NCBI GenBank assembly: GCA_900766355.1
Contig: CAAFVD010000032.1
Location: 1 to 59,862, forward strand
Source: Candidatus Gastranaerophilales bacterium
GTDB lineage: Bacteria; Cyanobacteriota; Vampirovibrionia; Gastranaerophilales; Gastranaerophilaceae
Direction: 5' to 3'
Length of the DNA stretch: 59,862 bases
In this document: in pieces, positions 33,762 through 43,037 of the stretch
Numbering within the stretch: the stretch's first letter is position 1
Layout: each line of letters opens with the position of its first letter
Translations under genes and position numbers: made by a program
The notes under the pieces: model-generated
The model's database searches: none
Told to the model about the DNA's origin: nothing
What the model saw: the letters and a program-made list of their open reading frames with translations, nothing else

Positions 33762-34891
33762 TATGCCCCCTTAGTAGCTTTACGTTTTTTACGACGCATT
33801 AAATCAACAAAAGCCTCTAATCTTGTAATATAACCAGCTTTTCCTGTTTGTTCGTCCATAATCAAAGCAAGTATAGGAATTGAACAATCTTCTCTCATAG
33901 AAGGAAAAATATTTTGTGTCATAATCTCAGGCATACATGTAAATGGACTTATATGTATAATCCCATCAATACCTCTTTCATCAGCATAAGCAACATCAGA
34001 AACACATTCTAAAGAATCTCCACCGATATCTCTTGTTAAATAAGGCTTCGCCATACGCTCTGCACGTTCTAAGTGAGTTTCACCTTTTCTAAAAGCTTTT
34101 GGAATAATTGCATCTTTCAAAAAGCTACCCACAGTTAAACTTCTACGAGTTTCTACACCCATTCTTCCTAGTTCTTTTTCAATATTTTGATTTGAAAATT
34201 CATCATTAACTAAGAAGATTTCTCCTGTTAAATCTACATGTAAAACTTCTCTATTTGAATCAATTTTTGTAGATTTAATTATATCAATAGCTTTTTGTCT
34301 TGCCTTTTTCAAAGTTGAAGTCTTATCAGCTGCATCAATTAACTGAAGTGCTTTTTTATAATTCTTTTCAGCATCACCTTGACGAATCTCTCTTGCTCTA
34401 TAATAAGAAAGGAATGTATCTAATTCATCAATTACAAAAATTTTTCTTATACAAATATTTATTGCTCTAATGATTTGTACAGGATTATTTTTACCTGAAA
34501 TTTCTTTCATAAAACGATACAAACCTCTAAAACCATCATACAAAGAAAGCTCAATATAATTTGCATGATATCCCATTTCTTGTAATGTTGTTTTTATATT
34601 ATTACCATATTCTCCAAGACGACAAATTCCAGGAGAAGTTATCATAGCAACATAATCAGCACCACCTTCAATAGCTTCAATAAAATTACCTAAAATAAGT
34701 TTATAAGGTAAACAAATAGCTTCAGGTGAATTTTTTGTTCCAAGAGAAAGTGTTCTTTTACTTGTATATGGTGGAACATACGCATCTAAACCAATTTTTC
34801 TTAGAGCAGCAGCCCATGCTATAGAAATTGTTCCCATATGAGGAAATGCAACTTTTATTTTTTTCTTTTTAGCCATTTTTTTCGCTTTCAT
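33761..34891 (-). CDS. Acyl-CoA dehydratase activase-related protein (2-hydroxyglutaryl-CoA dehydratase superfamily)
   Basis: A 376-aa protein related to the DUF2229/HgdB-like iron-sulfur group. Signatures are the N-terminal VAFPHMGTISIAWAAALR, conserved cysteines in CLPYK, SPGICRLGEYG and SPFTCMPE, and DEQTGKAGYITRLEAF, common to the superfamily. Such proteins often help or form Fe-S-dependent radical dehydratases. The ATPase activase domain is not in this gene. ATG 34891 or 34876 may be used. It overlaps gcvPB by about 23 bases. Confidence 0.72.
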   Translation of the reverse strand: MKAKKMAKKKKIKVAFPHMGTISIAWAAALRKIGLDAYVPPYTSKRTLSLGTKNSPEAICLPYKLILGNFIEAIEGGADYVAMITSPGICRLGEYGNNIKTTLQEMGYHANYIELSLYDGFRGLYRFMKEISGKNNPVQIIRAINICIRKIFVIDELDTFLSYYRAREIRQGDAEKNYKKALQLIDAADKTSTLKKARQKAIDIIKSTKIDSNREVLHVDLTGEIFLVNDEFSNQNIEKELGRMGVETRRSLTVGSFLKDAIIPKAFRKGETHLERAERMAKPYLTRDIGGDSLECVSDVAYADERGIDGIIHISPFTCMPEIMTQNIFPSMREDCSIPILALIMDEQTGKAGYITRLEAFVDLMRRKKRKATKGA

Positions 34892-36302
34892 ATTTCAAAT
34901 CAAGATGTCTAGCTGCTTGAGTTTCATCAACTTTTTTAATTGGAGCATTATGAGGTGCTGAAACAACCACTTCAGGATTATTTCTTATCTCATCAGCAAT
35001 TTTTAGCATGACATCAATAAAATCATCTAGTCTTTTCTTAACCTCTGATTCTGTAGGTTCAATCATTAATGCTTCATGAACAATTAATGGAAAATAAACT
35101 GTTGGAGGGTGGAAGCCATAATCCATCAATCGTTTTGCGATATAAAGGGTTGATGCACCTTCATGTTTTTGTTTTTCTCCACAAATTACAAACTCATGCA
35201 TACAATTTGCTTCACAAGTAACATCATACGCACCTTTTAATTTTTCCATTACATAATTAGCATTTAAAACTGCGTCTGCAGAAGCTTGTTTTAGATTTAC
35301 ACCCATCATAAGTATATAAGCATAAGCTCTAACTAAAACCCCAAAGTTACCTGAAAAAGCTTTTACCTTACCTATTGATTCTGGTAAATCATAATTTCTA
35401 TAATATCTTTCTCCATCAAACTCAATTGTTGGTTTTGGTAAAAATTTCTTTAATTTTTCAACAACACCAACAGGTCCTGCACCTGGACCACCACCACCAT
35501 GAGGAGTTGCAAAAGTTTTATGAAGATTCATGTGGCACACATCAAAATTCATTATTCCAGGATTTGTATATCCCATAATAGCATTCAAATTCGCACCATC
35601 ATAATAAAGTAAAGAACCATTTTTATGCATTATATCAGCAATTTCTAAAACATCTTCTTCAAAAAGACCTAATGTATTAGGATTTGTCATCATTATGGCT
35701 GCAACTTCATCATCTAATATTTCTTTCAAATGTTCTACATCAACCAAACCTTTTTCATTTGATTTTACTTGAACAACTTGAAATCCACACATCATCGCAC
35801 TTGCAGGATTTGTACCATGAGCAGAATCTGGAATTATGACCTTTGTTCGATTTTCACCTATAGACTCAAAATATTTTTTTATAATCATCATTCCAGTTAA
35901 CTCGCCATGAGCCCCTGCTGCTGGTTGTAAAGTTACTGCGTCCATTCCCGAAACTTGTTTTAAAGCTTCTTGTAGATTATACATTAACTGTAAAGCACCT
36001 TGTGAATCTTCATCAGCCATCAAAGGATTTAAATCAGTAAACCCTTCTAAGCTTGCTAAATATTCATTAACTTTTGGATTGTATTTCATTGTACATGAAC
36101 CTAAAGGATACATTCCTGATTCAACACAAAAATTTTTATCCCCTAGTTCTTTATAATGACGCATAACCTCTAATTCACTTAATTGAGGCAAACCAATATC
36201 AGAATTTCTTAACAAATCAGAACTTATCCCTATTGGTTTTTCACCATCTTCTAAAACATTAATCCCATCTACATTACACGATTTTTCAAATATAATATCC
36301 AT
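34869..36302 (-). CDS. gcvPB: Glycine decarboxylase (P-protein) subunit 2
   Basis: A 477-aa PLP enzyme subunit of the glycine cleavage system. Motifs are SGMYPLGSCTMKYNPK, DSAHGTNPASAMM, and the PLP lysine in HMNLHKTFATPHGGGGPGAGP, followed by LIVHEALMIEPTE. It is the two-subunit bacterial type that works with GcvPA, GcvH and GcvT, none of which lies near in this window. It begins 2 bases after the sigma-factor gene and is followed by an activase-like gene, an unusual neighbourhood. Confidence 0.95.
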   Translation of the reverse strand: MDIIFEKSCNVDGINVLEDGEKPIGISSDLLRNSDIGLPQLSELEVMRHYKELGDKNFCVESGMYPLGSCTMKYNPKVNEYLASLEGFTDLNPLMADEDSQGALQLMYNLQEALKQVSGMDAVTLQPAAGAHGELTGMMIIKKYFESIGENRTKVIIPDSAHGTNPASAMMCGFQVVQVKSNEKGLVDVEHLKEILDDEVAAIMMTNPNTLGLFEEDVLEIADIMHKNGSLLYYDGANLNAIMGYTNPGIMNFDVCHMNLHKTFATPHGGGGPGAGPVGVVEKLKKFLPKPTIEFDGERYYRNYDLPESIGKVKAFSGNFGVLVRAYAYILMMGVNLKQASADAVLNANYVMEKLKGAYDVTCEANCMHEFVICGEKQKHEGASTLYIAKRLMDYGFHPPTVYFPLIVHEALMIEPTESEVKKRLDDFIDVMLKIADEIRNNPEVVVSAPHNAPIKKVDETQAARHLDLKYESEKNG

Positions 36303-36304
36303 TT

Positions 36305-36913
36305 TTATTCCTGTTTTTGAAGTTCCCTACGTACTTTATCTAAAGCATTTTGTATAATTCTTGAAATCCTTGATTGTGAAATATTAAACTCAATTGCGAT
36401 ATCTTTCAATTTTTTATCTTGAAAAAACTTTGCTTCAACCAATCCTCTTTCTCGTTCTGGAAGGTGCTGAATAGCTTTTACAATTCTGTCTTTTAATTCT
36501 GAAAACTCAGCCTGTTCTTCAGGAGTTTGAGAATTATCTTTTATAATAACAGGATTTTCGGCATCTGCCATTTCTTCTACTGACAATATTGATTTATAAA
36601 CAACCTCTCTTATCTCTGAATTATTAACTGGAGTATTGTTCTTCAGAGTATACCATTTATAACGTCTTCTTATCTCATTTCTTATAGCCCATTTAATAGC
36701 TTTTGTAAGATAAGCATTATTATAAAGCTGAGGATTTTTATTGTTCAAGATTATATATACAGTATGAGTTGCTAAATTAACAATTTCAGGGTACTCAATC
36801 AAACCATATGAAGATATTTTTGAAAACTCTACTTTTGAAACGGTTTCGATTAAGTTTGTATAATCTTTTAAATTAAACTTTATATTTTTTTTAGTATCTA
36901 TAGCACTGTCCAT
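36305..36913 (-). CDS. Small sigma-70-family RNA polymerase sigma factor
   Basis: A 202-aa protein. Region 2 is diverged: SSYGLIEYPEIVNLATHTVY followed by NAYLTKAIKWAIRNEIRRRYKWYTL resembles regions 2.2-2.4 of alternative sigma factors. Region 4 is clear: PERERGLVEAKFFQDKKLKD, then a helix-turn-helix with FNISQSRISRIIQNALDKVRR. Size and the SQSRISRI helix are close to the FliA/WhiG (sigma-28) and sporulation-type groups. It sits 27 bases after ade and 2 bases before gcvPB. Promoter specificity is inference. Confidence 0.8.
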   Translation of the reverse strand: MDSAIDTKKNIKFNLKDYTNLIETVSKVEFSKISSYGLIEYPEIVNLATHTVYIILNNKNPQLYNNAYLTKAIKWAIRNEIRRRYKWYTLKNNTPVNNSEIREVVYKSILSVEEMADAENPVIIKDNSQTPEEQAEFSELKDRIVKAIQHLPERERGLVEAKFFQDKKLKDIAIEFNISQSRISRIIQNALDKVRRELQKQE

Positions 36914-36940
36914 ACGTACATAATATCAGAAAATATTTAT

Positions 36941-38677
36941 TTAAACAACTACTGTAGACGGTTTAAATATATCAACAAATTTGAAGTTGACAGTATCAAA
37001 CACACCTTTATCTGTAATTTTTAATTCAGGTATAACCGGTAGAGATAAAAAGCCCATCGCCATGAATGGGTCATCTATTTCACACCCAATACTTTTTGCT
37101 GCAGAATTTAATTGCATGCTCTTCTTTATAACTGTATCAAAATCAGCATCAGAGATTAATCCAGCAACAGGTAATGGTAAATGAGCTAGTATTTCACCAT
37201 TATTTACAACTATTTTACCACCTTGCGATTTAATAAGTTCAACGGCAGCCGTATACATATCTTTGTCATTCGTACCTATTACAATCATATTGTGAGAGTC
37301 ATGTGCAACAGTTGAAGCCATAGCTCCAGATTTTAAATTAAAACCTTTTACAAACCCTTTTCCGATATTTCCACCAGCTCTATGTCTCTCTATAACACAA
37401 ATTTTTAGAGTATCAGTTTCTAAGTTGCTTTCAGCAAAACCATCTACAACTTTTATTTCTGATTCAACACTTTTTGTTATTAGTTGATGTGGAATTACTT
37501 CTATTGCTCTAACAATATTGCCATGCGCTTCTATTTTAAAATCTTCATACTTTATCCACTTAACATTCACAGAACCCCTAACTGCAGGTATTTCATTTTT
37601 TGTAATATCTGTAATTAACTTTCCTTTTTCTGCTACCAATTTACCTTTTTTGAACACTAAATCAGGTTTAAAAGATTTCAAATCTGGAAGAACAACAAAA
37701 TCAGCTTTATACCCTGGAGCAATCGCTCCTAAATTTGGAATATTAAAATATTCTGCAGTATTTAAACTTGCCATTTGAATAGCTTTTATAACAGGAACTC
37801 CAGCTTCAACGGCAATTCTAACCATAGAATTTATATGTTCTAATAAATCTTCAGGGTGTCTATCATCTGTCACAAAAATACATTTTCTTGTATTTTTTTC
37901 TTTTAATACAGGCAACAAAGCTCTTAAATCTTTAGCTGCAGAACCTTCCCTTATCATTAAATACATGCCTTTTCTTAATTTTTCAATAGCTTCATCTGGT
38001 GTAGTACATTCGTGGTCTGATGCAACACCAGCTGCTATATAGGCACACAAATCTTTATCACTTAGACAAGGAGCATGACCATCTATCCTTTTTCCTTTAG
38101 CTTCTGCAAGCTTTAATTTTGCCATAACATTACTATCTAAATTTAATACACCAGGGAAATTCATCATTTCTGCAATACCTAAAACCCATGGTTTATCAAT
38201 CAATAAGGACAAGTCATAACTATTCAAATCAAAACCTGAAGTTTCAAATGGAGTTGCAGGAACACATGACGGTAACATCATATAAACATCAATCGGTAAT
38301 CCCTGTATAGCTTCACGCATAAAACTTATACCCTGCAAGCCTAAAACATTTGAAATTTCATGTGGATCAATTATCAAAGTTGTTGTACCTGCTGGAACAA
38401 CAGCTTTAGCAAATTCTCTTGGCAAAAGCATTGAACTCTCAATATGAACGTGTCCATCAATAAAAGACGGAGATAAATAAGCTCCATTTATATCTATTTC
38501 TTTTTCACCATGATAATCTTTACCAATACCTGCAATTACACCATCTGCTATAGCAACATCAGCTTCGTGTATTTCTTCAGATAAAACATTAACAACTTTA
38601 GCATTCTTTATTACTAAATCAGCTTTTTTTAGTCCTCTTGCGGTATTAATTATTTTTTCAATATCTTTTTCTGCCAT
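36941..38677 (-). CDS. ade: Adenine deaminase
   Basis: A 578-aa amidohydrolase turning adenine to hypoxanthine in purine salvage. Signatures are SPSFIDGHVHIESSM (metal ligands H and H), the E-x-M-N-F-PG and DGHAP blocks (EMMNFPGVL, RIDGHAPCLS), VTDDRHPEDLL and the C-terminal APVAHDSHN-type AHDSHNMIVIG. The length is standard for the bacterial Ade family. It is the first gene of a six-gene operon, with a good promoter upstream. Confidence 0.95.
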   Translation of the reverse strand: MAEKDIEKIINTARGLKKADLVIKNAKVVNVLSEEIHEADVAIADGVIAGIGKDYHGEKEIDINGAYLSPSFIDGHVHIESSMLLPREFAKAVVPAGTTTLIIDPHEISNVLGLQGISFMREAIQGLPIDVYMMLPSCVPATPFETSGFDLNSYDLSLLIDKPWVLGIAEMMNFPGVLNLDSNVMAKLKLAEAKGKRIDGHAPCLSDKDLCAYIAAGVASDHECTTPDEAIEKLRKGMYLMIREGSAAKDLRALLPVLKEKNTRKCIFVTDDRHPEDLLEHINSMVRIAVEAGVPVIKAIQMASLNTAEYFNIPNLGAIAPGYKADFVVLPDLKSFKPDLVFKKGKLVAEKGKLITDITKNEIPAVRGSVNVKWIKYEDFKIEAHGNIVRAIEVIPHQLITKSVESEIKVVDGFAESNLETDTLKICVIERHRAGGNIGKGFVKGFNLKSGAMASTVAHDSHNMIVIGTNDKDMYTAAVELIKSQGGKIVVNNGEILAHLPLPVAGLISDADFDTVIKKSMQLNSAAKSIGCEIDDPFMAMGFLSLPVIPELKITDKGVFDTVNFKFVDIFKPSTVVV

Positions 38678-38708
38678 ATAAAACCTCTTTTTTCTATAAA
38701 TTGACAGT

Positions 38709-38737
38709 ATTTTACCATATAAAAATTTTTATAACAA
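38709..38737 (-). promoter_or_regulatory. ade operon promoter
   Basis: TTGTTA (38732-38737), a 17-base spacer, and TAAAAT (38709-38714), about 32 bases before the ade start. Confidence 0.55.
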
Positions 38738-38783
38738 TGTTAAATAATGTAACAGTTTTATTATCAACTAACAAAAAAAGATA

Positions 38784-38812
38784 TTCACAAACATTTACTC
38801 TACTGTTAATAT
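38784..38812 (+). promoter_or_regulatory. Promoter of the 60-aa PSYNAVQ protein
   Basis: TTCACA (38784-38789), a 17-base spacer, and TAATAT (38807-38812), giving a start near 38819 and a leader of about 25 bases. Confidence 0.5.
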
Positions 38813-38843
38813 AGATGTGTACATAATTGAAAGGAAAATTACA

Positions 38844-39026
38844 ATGTCAACACAAGTTCCAGCATGCAATGTAGCTCCACAATATCCAAACTATGATTTC
38901 AAACCTAGCTACAACGCAGTTCAACTAAATCTTAGTCAACCAACATTAAATGTACCTCAATCTCAACCTCAACAAGTGGGCTCTCAACCAGTTGCTGACG
39001 GACAACAAAAAAGTTGGATTGCATAA
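38844..39026 (+). CDS. Small PSYNAVQ-motif protein (60 aa)
   Basis: The ATG at 38844 has GAAAGGA eight bases upstream and fits better than the longer frame from 38817. The 60-aa protein consists of little beyond the motif F-K-PSYNAVQLNL with PTLN (19-36) and a Gln/Pro-rich tail ending SWIA. The next gene's 356-aa product carries the same motif at the same distance from its N-terminus. It has no signal peptide and no known function; it looks like a motif-only paralogue, perhaps a docking peptide. Confidence 0.6.
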   Translation: MSTQVPACNVAPQYPNYDFKPSYNAVQLNLSQPTLNVPQSQPQQVGSQPVADGQQKSWIA

Positions 39027-39061
39027 ATATTAATTTTTGTAAAACAAGTGGAATTTTAATA

Positions 39062-39100
39062 GCAATTTTTTAACGGCAGATATTTTTATATATATGTACG
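39062..39100 (+). promoter_or_regulatory. Promoter-like motif shared with two other loci
   Basis: GCAATTTT (39062-39069) followed, in the same register as at 3593-3631, by TTTATAT and TATGTACG. It lies 25 bases before the start of the 356-aa gene. Confidence 0.45.
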
Positions 39101-39124
39101 TAGAAGTTTAGGAAAGGAAATATT

Positions 39125-40195
39125 ATGATTCAAGCCCCACAAAGTTATGGGATGCAACAACCTGCAGTTCAACAAAATACTCGCAAGCCATCGTTTGCAC
39201 CTAGCTATAACGCAGTTCAAATTAATTTAGATACACCTACATTAAATGCTCCTCCAGCAATGCCATATTATCCTCCAGTTAATATGGGACCTTATCAACC
39301 ACCTCAAGCTCCTCAGCAACCAGTGCAACAAGAGCCAGTACCTCAACAACCTGCTCAAGTTCCACCTCCTGTGATTGATAATCAACCAGCTCAACCAAAT
39401 TCTGTAGCTCCAGCAGCTCCTCAAGTTGATATCAAACCAGCAGATGAAAAAGGACCTGAAGCTTTAGCAGAAGAAGCATTTAAAGGTTTAAGCAGTGCAG
39501 ATTATGATACACAAGCTTTAACAATGGAAAACATTGCTAAAAAAGGTTTAAACGAAGCAACACAATCAGAAGTTGTTCCTTACGTTCAAGAAAACATTTT
39601 TGATAAATTAATTGATATTATGAATGTAGATACATCAAAATTACCAGGACCAACAGAACAACAAGTTGCTATCAGAAATAAAATTGCTGAAAACGATAAA
39701 GTGAAAGAAGAAGCTACAAAAGCTGGACAAAATCCTGATACTGTAAAACTTCCTCATGATTTAACACCACAAGAACTTGAAGAAGGCAATAAACTTTCAC
39801 CATACGAACAAGCAGAACGAAATAAAGAATACGCAATGTTCACAACTTGCATCTTGCAAAAAACATATGCTGATGAATTACAGAAATTAACAGGAAATGT
39901 TCCTCCTGTAACAGAATTACCTGGTTCAAAAGCAATTATTACAACATTAAAAGAAAATCCAAGCCCTGACATGAGAGTTTCTGCAATCGATGCTCTAAGA
40001 TATGTTGAACGTCCTGAATACAAAGACGATTTAACAACATTGTACACAATTGCTCAAAATGATGCAGATCCAAATGTGTCAGAAGCTGCAACTCAGGCTT
40101 TAGCTAGCTTAAACGCTCCTAAACAAGAAGCTCCAGCTGAACCAGCTAAAGAAGCTGCAATAAAACCTCAACAACAAACTGCTCAAGTAGCATAA
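39125..40195 (+). CDS. PSYNAVQ-motif protein with Pro/Gln-rich linker and HEAT-like C-domain (356 aa)
   Basis: The N-terminus has PSYNAVQINL (26-35) and PTLNAP (38-43), shared with the 60-aa neighbour. A Pro/Gln-rich linker (about 44-115, with several QQP and PQQP units) leads to a helical domain. Residues about 270-335 (SPDMRVSAIDALRYVERPEYKD, then DADPNVSEAATQALASL) look like a pair of HEAT/Armadillo helices that bind other proteins. No signal peptide or membrane span is visible. Function unknown. It has its own upstream motif and a terminator. Confidence 0.65.
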   Translation: MIQAPQSYGMQQPAVQQNTRKPSFAPSYNAVQINLDTPTLNAPPAMPYYPPVNMGPYQPPQAPQQPVQQEPVPQQPAQVPPPVIDNQPAQPNSVAPAAPQVDIKPADEKGPEALAEEAFKGLSSADYDTQALTMENIAKKGLNEATQSEVVPYVQENIFDKLIDIMNVDTSKLPGPTEQQVAIRNKIAENDKVKEEATKAGQNPDTVKLPHDLTPQELEEGNKLSPYEQAERNKEYAMFTTCILQKTYADELQKLTGNVPPVTELPGSKAIITTLKENPSPDMRVSAIDALRYVERPEYKDDLTTLYTIAQNDADPNVSEAATQALASLNAPKQEAPAEPAKEAAIKPQQQTAQVA

Positions 40196-40235
40196 GAATC
40201 ATAAATTAGTTAAACAACAAATTTCCTTTCTAATA

Positions 40236-40265
40236 AAAAGGCTTTGGAAAAATCCAGAGCCTTTT
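40236..40265. terminator. Intrinsic terminator
   Basis: A 13-bp stem with one G-T pair, starting AAAAGGCTTTGGA, 4-base loop, then TTTTGTTTT on the plus strand. It ends the 356-aa gene, and the A-run on the other side lets it serve engB too. Confidence 0.85.
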
Positions 40266-40277
40266 GTTTTATGATTT

Positions 40278-40844
40278 TTATTCAGATAATAAGAATTTTA
40301 TCACATCTTCATTATATCTGTGGTTAACCGAGCTAAAAGGAAGAACCTCTCCGCCAAATTCTTTTTTTATCTTTGATAAAACATTCAAAACTTTATTTTT
40401 AGGAACATAATCTATTTTTGTAGCTATAGTTATTATTGGTAAATCATAAGCATTTACCCATTCTCTCATTTGAAAATCATTTTTTTGAATGTCATGTCTT
40501 GAATCTATTAATTGTATCAAATACTTAATTTGTTCTCTATTCAAAAGATATTCCTCAAGATTTTTTTGCCATCTTGCTTGAGTTTCTTTTGAAATTTTCG
40601 CATAACCATAACCTGGTAAATCTGCAATCATAAACTTATTAGAAAAATTAAAGTAATTTATTAATCGAGTTTTCCCTGGAGTATTTGATGTTTTTGCAAG
40701 TTTTTTATTATTACATAAAGCATTAATAAACGATGATTTACCAACATTTGAACGCCCTAACAAAGGATATTCTGACAATTGAGTATTTGGGCATTGTGAC
40801 AATTTTTCTGCACTTATCACAAAATCTGCTGTTATATATTTCAT
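40278..40844 (-). CDS. engB: Ribosome biogenesis GTP-binding protein EngB/YsxC
   Basis: A 188-aa small GTPase needed for assembly of the 50S subunit. G1 is GRSNVGKSSFINAL, G2 lies in TPGKTRLINYF, G3 is DLPGYGYAKI and G4 is TKID. The length is normal. The ATG overlaps the upstream 80-aa gene's stop by four bases. It is the last gene in the three-gene minus-strand unit with the TPR gene. Confidence 0.95.
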   Translation of the reverse strand: MKYITADFVISAEKLSQCPNTQLSEYPLLGRSNVGKSSFINALCNNKKLAKTSNTPGKTRLINYFNFSNKFMIADLPGYGYAKISKETQARWQKNLEEYLLNREQIKYLIQLIDSRHDIQKNDFQMREWVNAYDLPIITIATKIDYVPKNKVLNVLSKIKKEFGGEVLPFSSVNHRYNEDVIKFLLSE

Positions 40845-41083
40845 TGTTTCACCAACTCTTTACTTTTATTTTTCGCTCTATATGTTACTAATCTCAATAA
40901 ATTATAAACCTTTTCATTATTTACAACTGTAATCTGAGCTTTATTCTTTAGCATATCAACATTTATAGATGTTTTATTTGCAAAAATATTATCTTGTATA
41001 TGAGCAATCCTCACTAAACCGTCACGAAAAATACTCAACGGTTCACGTAAAAATATTTCAAATGTTTTAAAAATGTTTATCAT
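40841..41083 (-). CDS. Hypothetical small protein (80 aa)
   Basis: I do not recognise this protein. It is basic with mixed helical character, no signal and no membrane span. The central NKTSINVDMLKNKAQITVV could form two strands. It begins 1 base after the TPR gene's stop and overlaps engB, so it is very probably translated as part of the operon; the overlaps argue that it is a real gene and not a chance frame. Confidence 0.6.
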   Translation of the reverse strand: MINIFKTFEIFLREPLSIFRDGLVRIAHIQDNIFANKTSINVDMLKNKAQITVVNNEKVYNLLRLVTYRAKNKSKELVKQ

Positions 41084-41084
41084 A

Positions 41085-42953
41085 CTATTTTACGTAATTT
41101 ACAGGAAGGATTCCATATACATCATTATTTTTTTTAGTTTGTTGTTTTACAACCTTTTTAGCTTCTAATTTCGCAATTTTTTTATCTAAGCTACGAGATT
41201 TTTTTGCAACCTTTTTAATTTGCTTTTCGTTATCAGAAGCTCCTAAAACTACTTTATAACATCTATTTGCGCCATAAATATCTTTTTCTTTCTTTAACAA
41301 CTTAGCTAAAGCAAGATTAGCTTCAATATGATTTGGATCAGCTTTTAAGGTTTTATCTAAATAAACTTTTTGGAAAAATTTATCCTTATCTTTTTTGAAA
41401 TAAACAGAATGTTTATAGTTTAACTCTGCCTTATCTAACATCTTTTTAATATAAGCAACATTGTTTATACCGTCTTGATTTGCAGAGTCCTTTTCAAAAA
41501 CCAATTTTAAAACATCTGATGCCTGTTTATATTGCTTATTATATGTAAAATACTCAGCCAAATATAAATTATTTTCTAACGATTTATCCAAGCTTACCGC
41601 TTGAGCAAAAATATTACGAGCATCTCTGTATTGCCCAAGCGCTAAATATGCCTCACCTTTTGTTAACAAATCTGCAATTGTTCTATTAGGTGCAGAAACT
41701 ATTTTTATCAAAACCTCTTTAGACTCAACTGGGCTATTCATCAATTTTACTAATTTTGATTTTGTTACATACAATTCCAAATTATTTGGATTTTGCTGAA
41801 TAGCTTGATTTATATAAGCTAACGAGTCAACTAAACGCTTTTCTGACCTAAACATAGATTTATTAACACTTTCTGTAGCTAAAGCATAATAAGCAGCTGC
41901 AATACCTTCTACAGATTCAGTTTTATATTTATCTGAAACAGAAGAATAATACTTTATTGCATCATCATACTGACCTGATGACAACAACAAATCTGCTAAA
42001 GAAAGTTTTACAGAATCATTATCTCCCTTTATAGAATCACAAGTCTTTAATTCTTCTATAGCAAAATCAACATCTCCACGTGATTCATATATTTTAGCAA
42101 GATTTATATAAGGAGTTGTATTTTCAGGCATTCTGAATATAGATTTTTGAAAAGCAGTTATTGCTGCAGCCTGATTCCCTTGTTTAGAATAAATTTCACC
42201 TAGCAAATTATATGCATAAGTTGAATCATTTTTTAAAGTCAAAGACTTATTTGCATAATAAAGAGCCTTATTCAAATCCTCTTTCTTCAAAGATACTTGT
42301 GCTAAATGATAATAAACTGTTGAAGAAGAAGGATTTGTAACTTGAGCTTTTTTAAAATAAGACTCAGCCTTATTAATATCATTGGTAATATAATAAATTG
42401 TTCCCAAGTTATCCAATGCAGTTGAATATTTTGGAGCAAGCTCTACTGCCTTTTTGAAATTTTGTTCTGCTTTATACAATTCATCTTTCTTTAATTGTGC
42501 AACACCTAAAGCATTATAAACTTTCGCGTTTTTTGGATTAATTTTCAAAGAATATTCTAATTGATTTATTGCTAATTGAATTAACTCATCATTTTTATTT
42601 CTAAATCTCATATCTGATGTGTCAATTCGCTTTAAATACAAAGCCCCTTGAGCGTAATAATAATCAGCAACATCTAAAGCTGAAGGTTTTATACTATCTA
42701 AGACATCTTGAGCTGCATCTAATTTGTCTTGCATAGTTAAAGATATTGCGGAAAGAACTTTATATTGAACATTATTACCAGCGTTTAATAACAACTTATC
42801 TACAGCTGTATATTCATTCTTTTCCAACAACAAATTTATATCCGAAATCCTCTTATCTAATAAGCAATTAGATTTTTTAACATCAGCAGCAACTGAAACA
42901 TTAGCCATTAAACAAAGTGCAAAAACACCAACAGATACCTTTTTTAAATTCAT
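41085..42953 (-). CDS. Exported TPR-repeat protein (622 aa)
   Basis: A secreted protein with a clear signal peptide (1-22, cleavage near VSVA). Ten or more tetratricopeptide units follow, such as NAKVYNALGVAQLKKDELYKAEQNFKKA, here cited only by start, running from about residue 105 to 560. The helical scaffold would bind other proteins in the periplasm or at the outer surface. The C-terminus is basic (KKVAKKSRSLDKKIAKLEAKK) and ends GILPVNYVK. It is first in the unit with the 80-aa gene and engB. Confidence 0.85.
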   Translation of the reverse strand: MNLKKVSVGVFALCLMANVSVAADVKKSNCLLDKRISDINLLLEKNEYTAVDKLLLNAGNNVQYKVLSAISLTMQDKLDAAQDVLDSIKPSALDVADYYYAQGALYLKRIDTSDMRFRNKNDELIQLAINQLEYSLKINPKNAKVYNALGVAQLKKDELYKAEQNFKKAVELAPKYSTALDNLGTIYYITNDINKAESYFKKAQVTNPSSSTVYYHLAQVSLKKEDLNKALYYANKSLTLKNDSTYAYNLLGEIYSKQGNQAAAITAFQKSIFRMPENTTPYINLAKIYESRGDVDFAIEELKTCDSIKGDNDSVKLSLADLLLSSGQYDDAIKYYSSVSDKYKTESVEGIAAAYYALATESVNKSMFRSEKRLVDSLAYINQAIQQNPNNLELYVTKSKLVKLMNSPVESKEVLIKIVSAPNRTIADLLTKGEAYLALGQYRDARNIFAQAVSLDKSLENNLYLAEYFTYNKQYKQASDVLKLVFEKDSANQDGINNVAYIKKMLDKAELNYKHSVYFKKDKDKFFQKVYLDKTLKADPNHIEANLALAKLLKKEKDIYGANRCYKVVLGASDNEKQIKKVAKKSRSLDKKIAKLEAKKVVKQQTKKNNDVYGILPVNYVK

Positions 42954-43037
42954 ATTCCAACCTCAATAACTATCACCAAACTTAAAGTTATTGTATAATA
43001 TAGTCAAACAAATTGCAACATAAAAGGATTAAACAAA

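Noticed and set aside
36303..36304. Glycine riboswitch before gcvPB
   Set aside because: Only two bases separate gcvPB from the sigma-factor gene, and the operon leader before ade shows no glycine-aptamer core.
39242..39424. Minus-strand frame rich in Trp and Arg inside the Pro/Gln-rich gene
   Set aside because: It is the complement of repeated Gln and Pro codons and so is an artefact of composition.
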